A stretch of DNA of 64,000 bases, taken from positions 248,001 to 312,000 of the forward strand of contig JAEUOR010000002.1 in NCBI GenBank assembly GCA_016790635.1, written 5' to 3'. Shown here piece by piece: positions 62,294 to 64,000 of this stretch. The first letter of the stretch is position 1, and each line of letters opens with the position of its first letter. This stretch comes from Burkholderiales bacterium. Its GTDB lineage: Bacteria > Pseudomonadota > Gammaproteobacteria > Burkholderiales > JAEUOS01. The notes below the pieces were generated by a model. It ran no database searches. It had not been told where the DNA came from and saw only the letters and a list, made by a program, of their open reading frames with translations. Position numbers and translations under genes: made by a program.

Positions 62294-64000
62294 GCATGCC
62301 GCCGCGCCTGTTGGCTGCGATGTTGTGTCTGCTTGGCGGCGCGCATACAGCGGTGCTGGCGCAGGCACCGCCGGCGCCACTGCCGCCGCAGTTCTCCTCC
62401 CATGGCGGGGCGGCGCAGGAGCCCCGGCGTACCGACTTTGCGCCGGGCGCCGCTGCGGACCCGTGTCCATGCGACGAGAAGGGCCGGCCCGGCTCGCAGC
62501 GCTTCGATGCGATCGGACGCGATGCCGATCATGCGCTGTCGGCAGGCAACTCGAATCTGCCACTGCCGGTGACCTCGACCGCGCTGCCGGCGCTCCTGCG
62601 CGCGGCGGCGCTGCCCGATTCCGGGCGCATCGTGCTTGAAGTCGAGCGCGACAATCTGCCGGCCGATGGCAACACCACGGTGCCTGTGGTGCTGCGGTTG
62701 TTCGATCGCGCCGGCAAACCGCATGCTGGCGCGACCGAGGTGATTGTCAAGACAACGCGGGGCCTGCTGCGCCTGCCCGGAGCTTCCAGCATTGATCCGC
62801 CGCGCAACGAATTGCGCGTTGCCGTCAACGGGGGTGAGGCAACGCTTTTCCTCGTTACCACTCATGAACCGGGCGACGCGCTGCTGGTCGCGCAGTCGGG
62901 CAATGTGGTGGTGGCAGGACGCGTGACGATGCTGCCGGAGAAGCGGCCGATGATCGCCGTCGGCGTCATTGAGGGCGCATTCAACCTGCGCTCGATCGAT
63001 GCCTCGCGGCTGTCGCAGCCGCGTACCAACGACGCCTTCGAGCTGGAGATCAGGCGCATCCAGCCACTCGGGCGTGGCAACGACGGCAAGACCGAGCTGG
63101 GCGCGCGCAGCGCGTTCTTCCTGAAAGGCATGGTCAAGGGCGACTACCTGCTGACGCTCGCCTACGACTCGGAAAAGCGCGTGCGCGACCGCATGTTCCG
63201 CGACATCCAGCCTGATCAGTTCTACCCGATCTATGGCGACTCGTCGATACGCGGGTTTGACGCGCGCTCCAGCCAGCGCCTCTACGTGCGGGTCGACAAG
63301 GACAAGTCCTTCCTGCTGTATGGCGACTTCAATACTGCCAGTACCACCCCGGCACGCTCGTTGGGGAGTTATGCGCGCAGCATCACCGGTGTTCAGCAGC
63401 ATATCGAGAATGACATCGTCGCCGCCAACGCCTGGGTGACGCGCGACAACGTCACGCGCATCGTCGACGAGCAGCCGGCGCGCGGCATTTCGGGACCGTA
63501 TGCACTGACCAGCAACCGCGGCATCTCCGGCTCGGAGCGGGTCGAGATCCTGACCCGCGACCGCAACCAGCCGGCCGTGATCCTCCGCACCACCACCCTG
63601 GCCCGCCTGGTCGACTACGAATTCGAGCCCTTTTCCGGCAACATCATCTTCAAGGCGCCGGTGCCGTCGGTCGACGAGAACTTCAATCCCAATTCGATCC
63701 GCGTCACCTATGAGGTCGAGCTGGGCGGGCCGAAGTTCTGGATCGGCGGCGTCGATGGCCAGTGGAAAATCACCCCGTGGCTGGAGGTTGGCGGCAGTCA
63801 TGTCCAGGATCAAAATCCCGCCGACCCGTATCGATTGTCGAGTGTCAACGGCACCATCAGGCTGGGCGAAAACACCTTTGTCGTGGGCGAGTTCGCGCGC
63901 TCGGAGCGCGAGAGCCTCGGCGCACTCGGCCGCGGTGAAGGTCATCGCATCGAGTTGCGCCACAAGAGCGAGGCGTTGGAAGCAAGGGTATTCCACGGTG
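62290..64000 (+). CDS. Probable outer-membrane beta-barrel partner of the giant surface protein (partial)
   Basis: The first 570 codons are in the window; the gene continues beyond the right edge. The ATG overlaps the stop of the giant gene by 4 nt. It starts with a signal peptide (LLAAMLCLLGGAHTAVLA), then a proline-rich and PCPCD stretch, an immunoglobulin-like domain (RIVLEVERDNLPADGNTTVP) and a long region with alternating polar/aromatic strands (QFYPIYGDSSIRGFDARSS, QRLYVRVDKDKSFLLYGDF) as in outer-membrane barrels. It probably anchors, exports or assembles the giant protein. I recognise the pairing type but no named family. Confidence 0.72.
   Translation, partial: MSMPPRLLAAMLCLLGGAHTAVLAQAPPAPLPPQFSSHGGAAQEPRRTDFAPGAAADPCPCDEKGRPGSQRFDAIGRDADHALSAGNSNLPLPVTSTALPALLRAAALPDSGRIVLEVERDNLPADGNTTVPVVLRLFDRAGKPHAGATEVIVKTTRGLLRLPGASSIDPPRNELRVAVNGGEATLFLVTTHEPGDALLVAQSGNVVVAGRVTMLPEKRPMIAVGVIEGAFNLRSIDASRLSQPRTNDAFELEIRRIQPLGRGNDGKTELGARSAFFLKGMVKGDYLLTLAYDSEKRVRDRMFRDIQPDQFYPIYGDSSIRGFDARSSQRLYVRVDKDKSFLLYGDFNTASTTPARSLGSYARSITGVQQHIENDIVAANAWVTRDNVTRIVDEQPARGISGPYALTSNRGISGSERVEILTRDRNQPAVILRTTTLARLVDYEFEPFSGNIIFKAPVPSVDENFNPNSIRVTYEVELGGPKFWIGGVDGQWKITPWLEVGGSHVQDQNPADPYRLSSVNGTIRLGENTFVVGEFARSERESLGALGRGEGHRIELRHKSEALEARVFHG

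Overview
The window reads as an uninterrupted, high-GC chromosomal segment of a betaproteobacterium, most likely order Burkholderiales. Three signs support this: the isoprenoid block xseB-ispA-dxs followed by folE2; four Bug/TctC-type periplasmic receptors; and a tmRNA whose tag reads ANDERFALAA, as I remember it for Bordetella-type organisms. There is no integrase, transposase or phage gene. Genes are tightly packed and often overlap by 1-8 nt.

Layout. 0-4.6 kb: a partial Rieske oxygenase, xseB-ispA-dxs and folE2. 4.7-10 kb: a hydrolase-transporter pair, then a Bug receptor/ACMSD-like amidohydrolase/CMD-family module. 10-15.6 kb: a GntR regulator and an apparent operon of a di-iron hydroxylase, a TRAP transporter (DctPQM) and a PhyH dioxygenase, with two matching operator-like sites. 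15.8-21.6 kb: psd, then an ABC import operon (NMT1-type receptor, 2OG-Fe(II) oxygenase, ATPase, permease, deaminase) with a 20-bp tandem repeat at the ATPase-permease junction. 21.7-30 kb: an exported YqgE, a selenoprotein of the glycine-reductase B family, a GST, a deacetylase, a Bug receptor, a TMEM165/GDT1 transporter, tmRNA, two small genes and a cyclopropane synthase.

30.1-40.1 kb is the most unusual part. It holds selA, selB and selC (tRNA-Sec) at the end of a housekeeping gene string (rsxB-nth-DUF1841-ubiG-gph-DUF455-selA-selB-selC). Next to it are two more selenoprotein genes: a peroxiredoxin-like protein (active site U-P-Y-C) and a UGSC-motif protein paired with a thioredoxin-fused partner. 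With the GrdB-like gene at 22.5-23.4 kb this makes three in-frame UGA codons. Each is followed at 16-19 nt by a hairpin whose small loop has a G in one of its first two positions, which is the bacterial SECIS arrangement. Conventional gene calling would break all three genes at the UGA.

40.2-52.9 kb is catabolic: a TetR regulator, a VOC protein, a ferredoxin-type reductase, a fumarylacetoacetase-like hydrolase and a LivK-type receptor; then LysE, two Bug receptors, MaoC, a feruloyl-CoA synthetase-like enzyme, an epimerase and a benzoylformate-decarboxylase-like enzyme. The right end holds a surface protein of about 3,077 residues built of DUF11 and SdrD/Cna-B-like repeats, overlapped by the start of a probable outer-membrane partner cut by the window edge.
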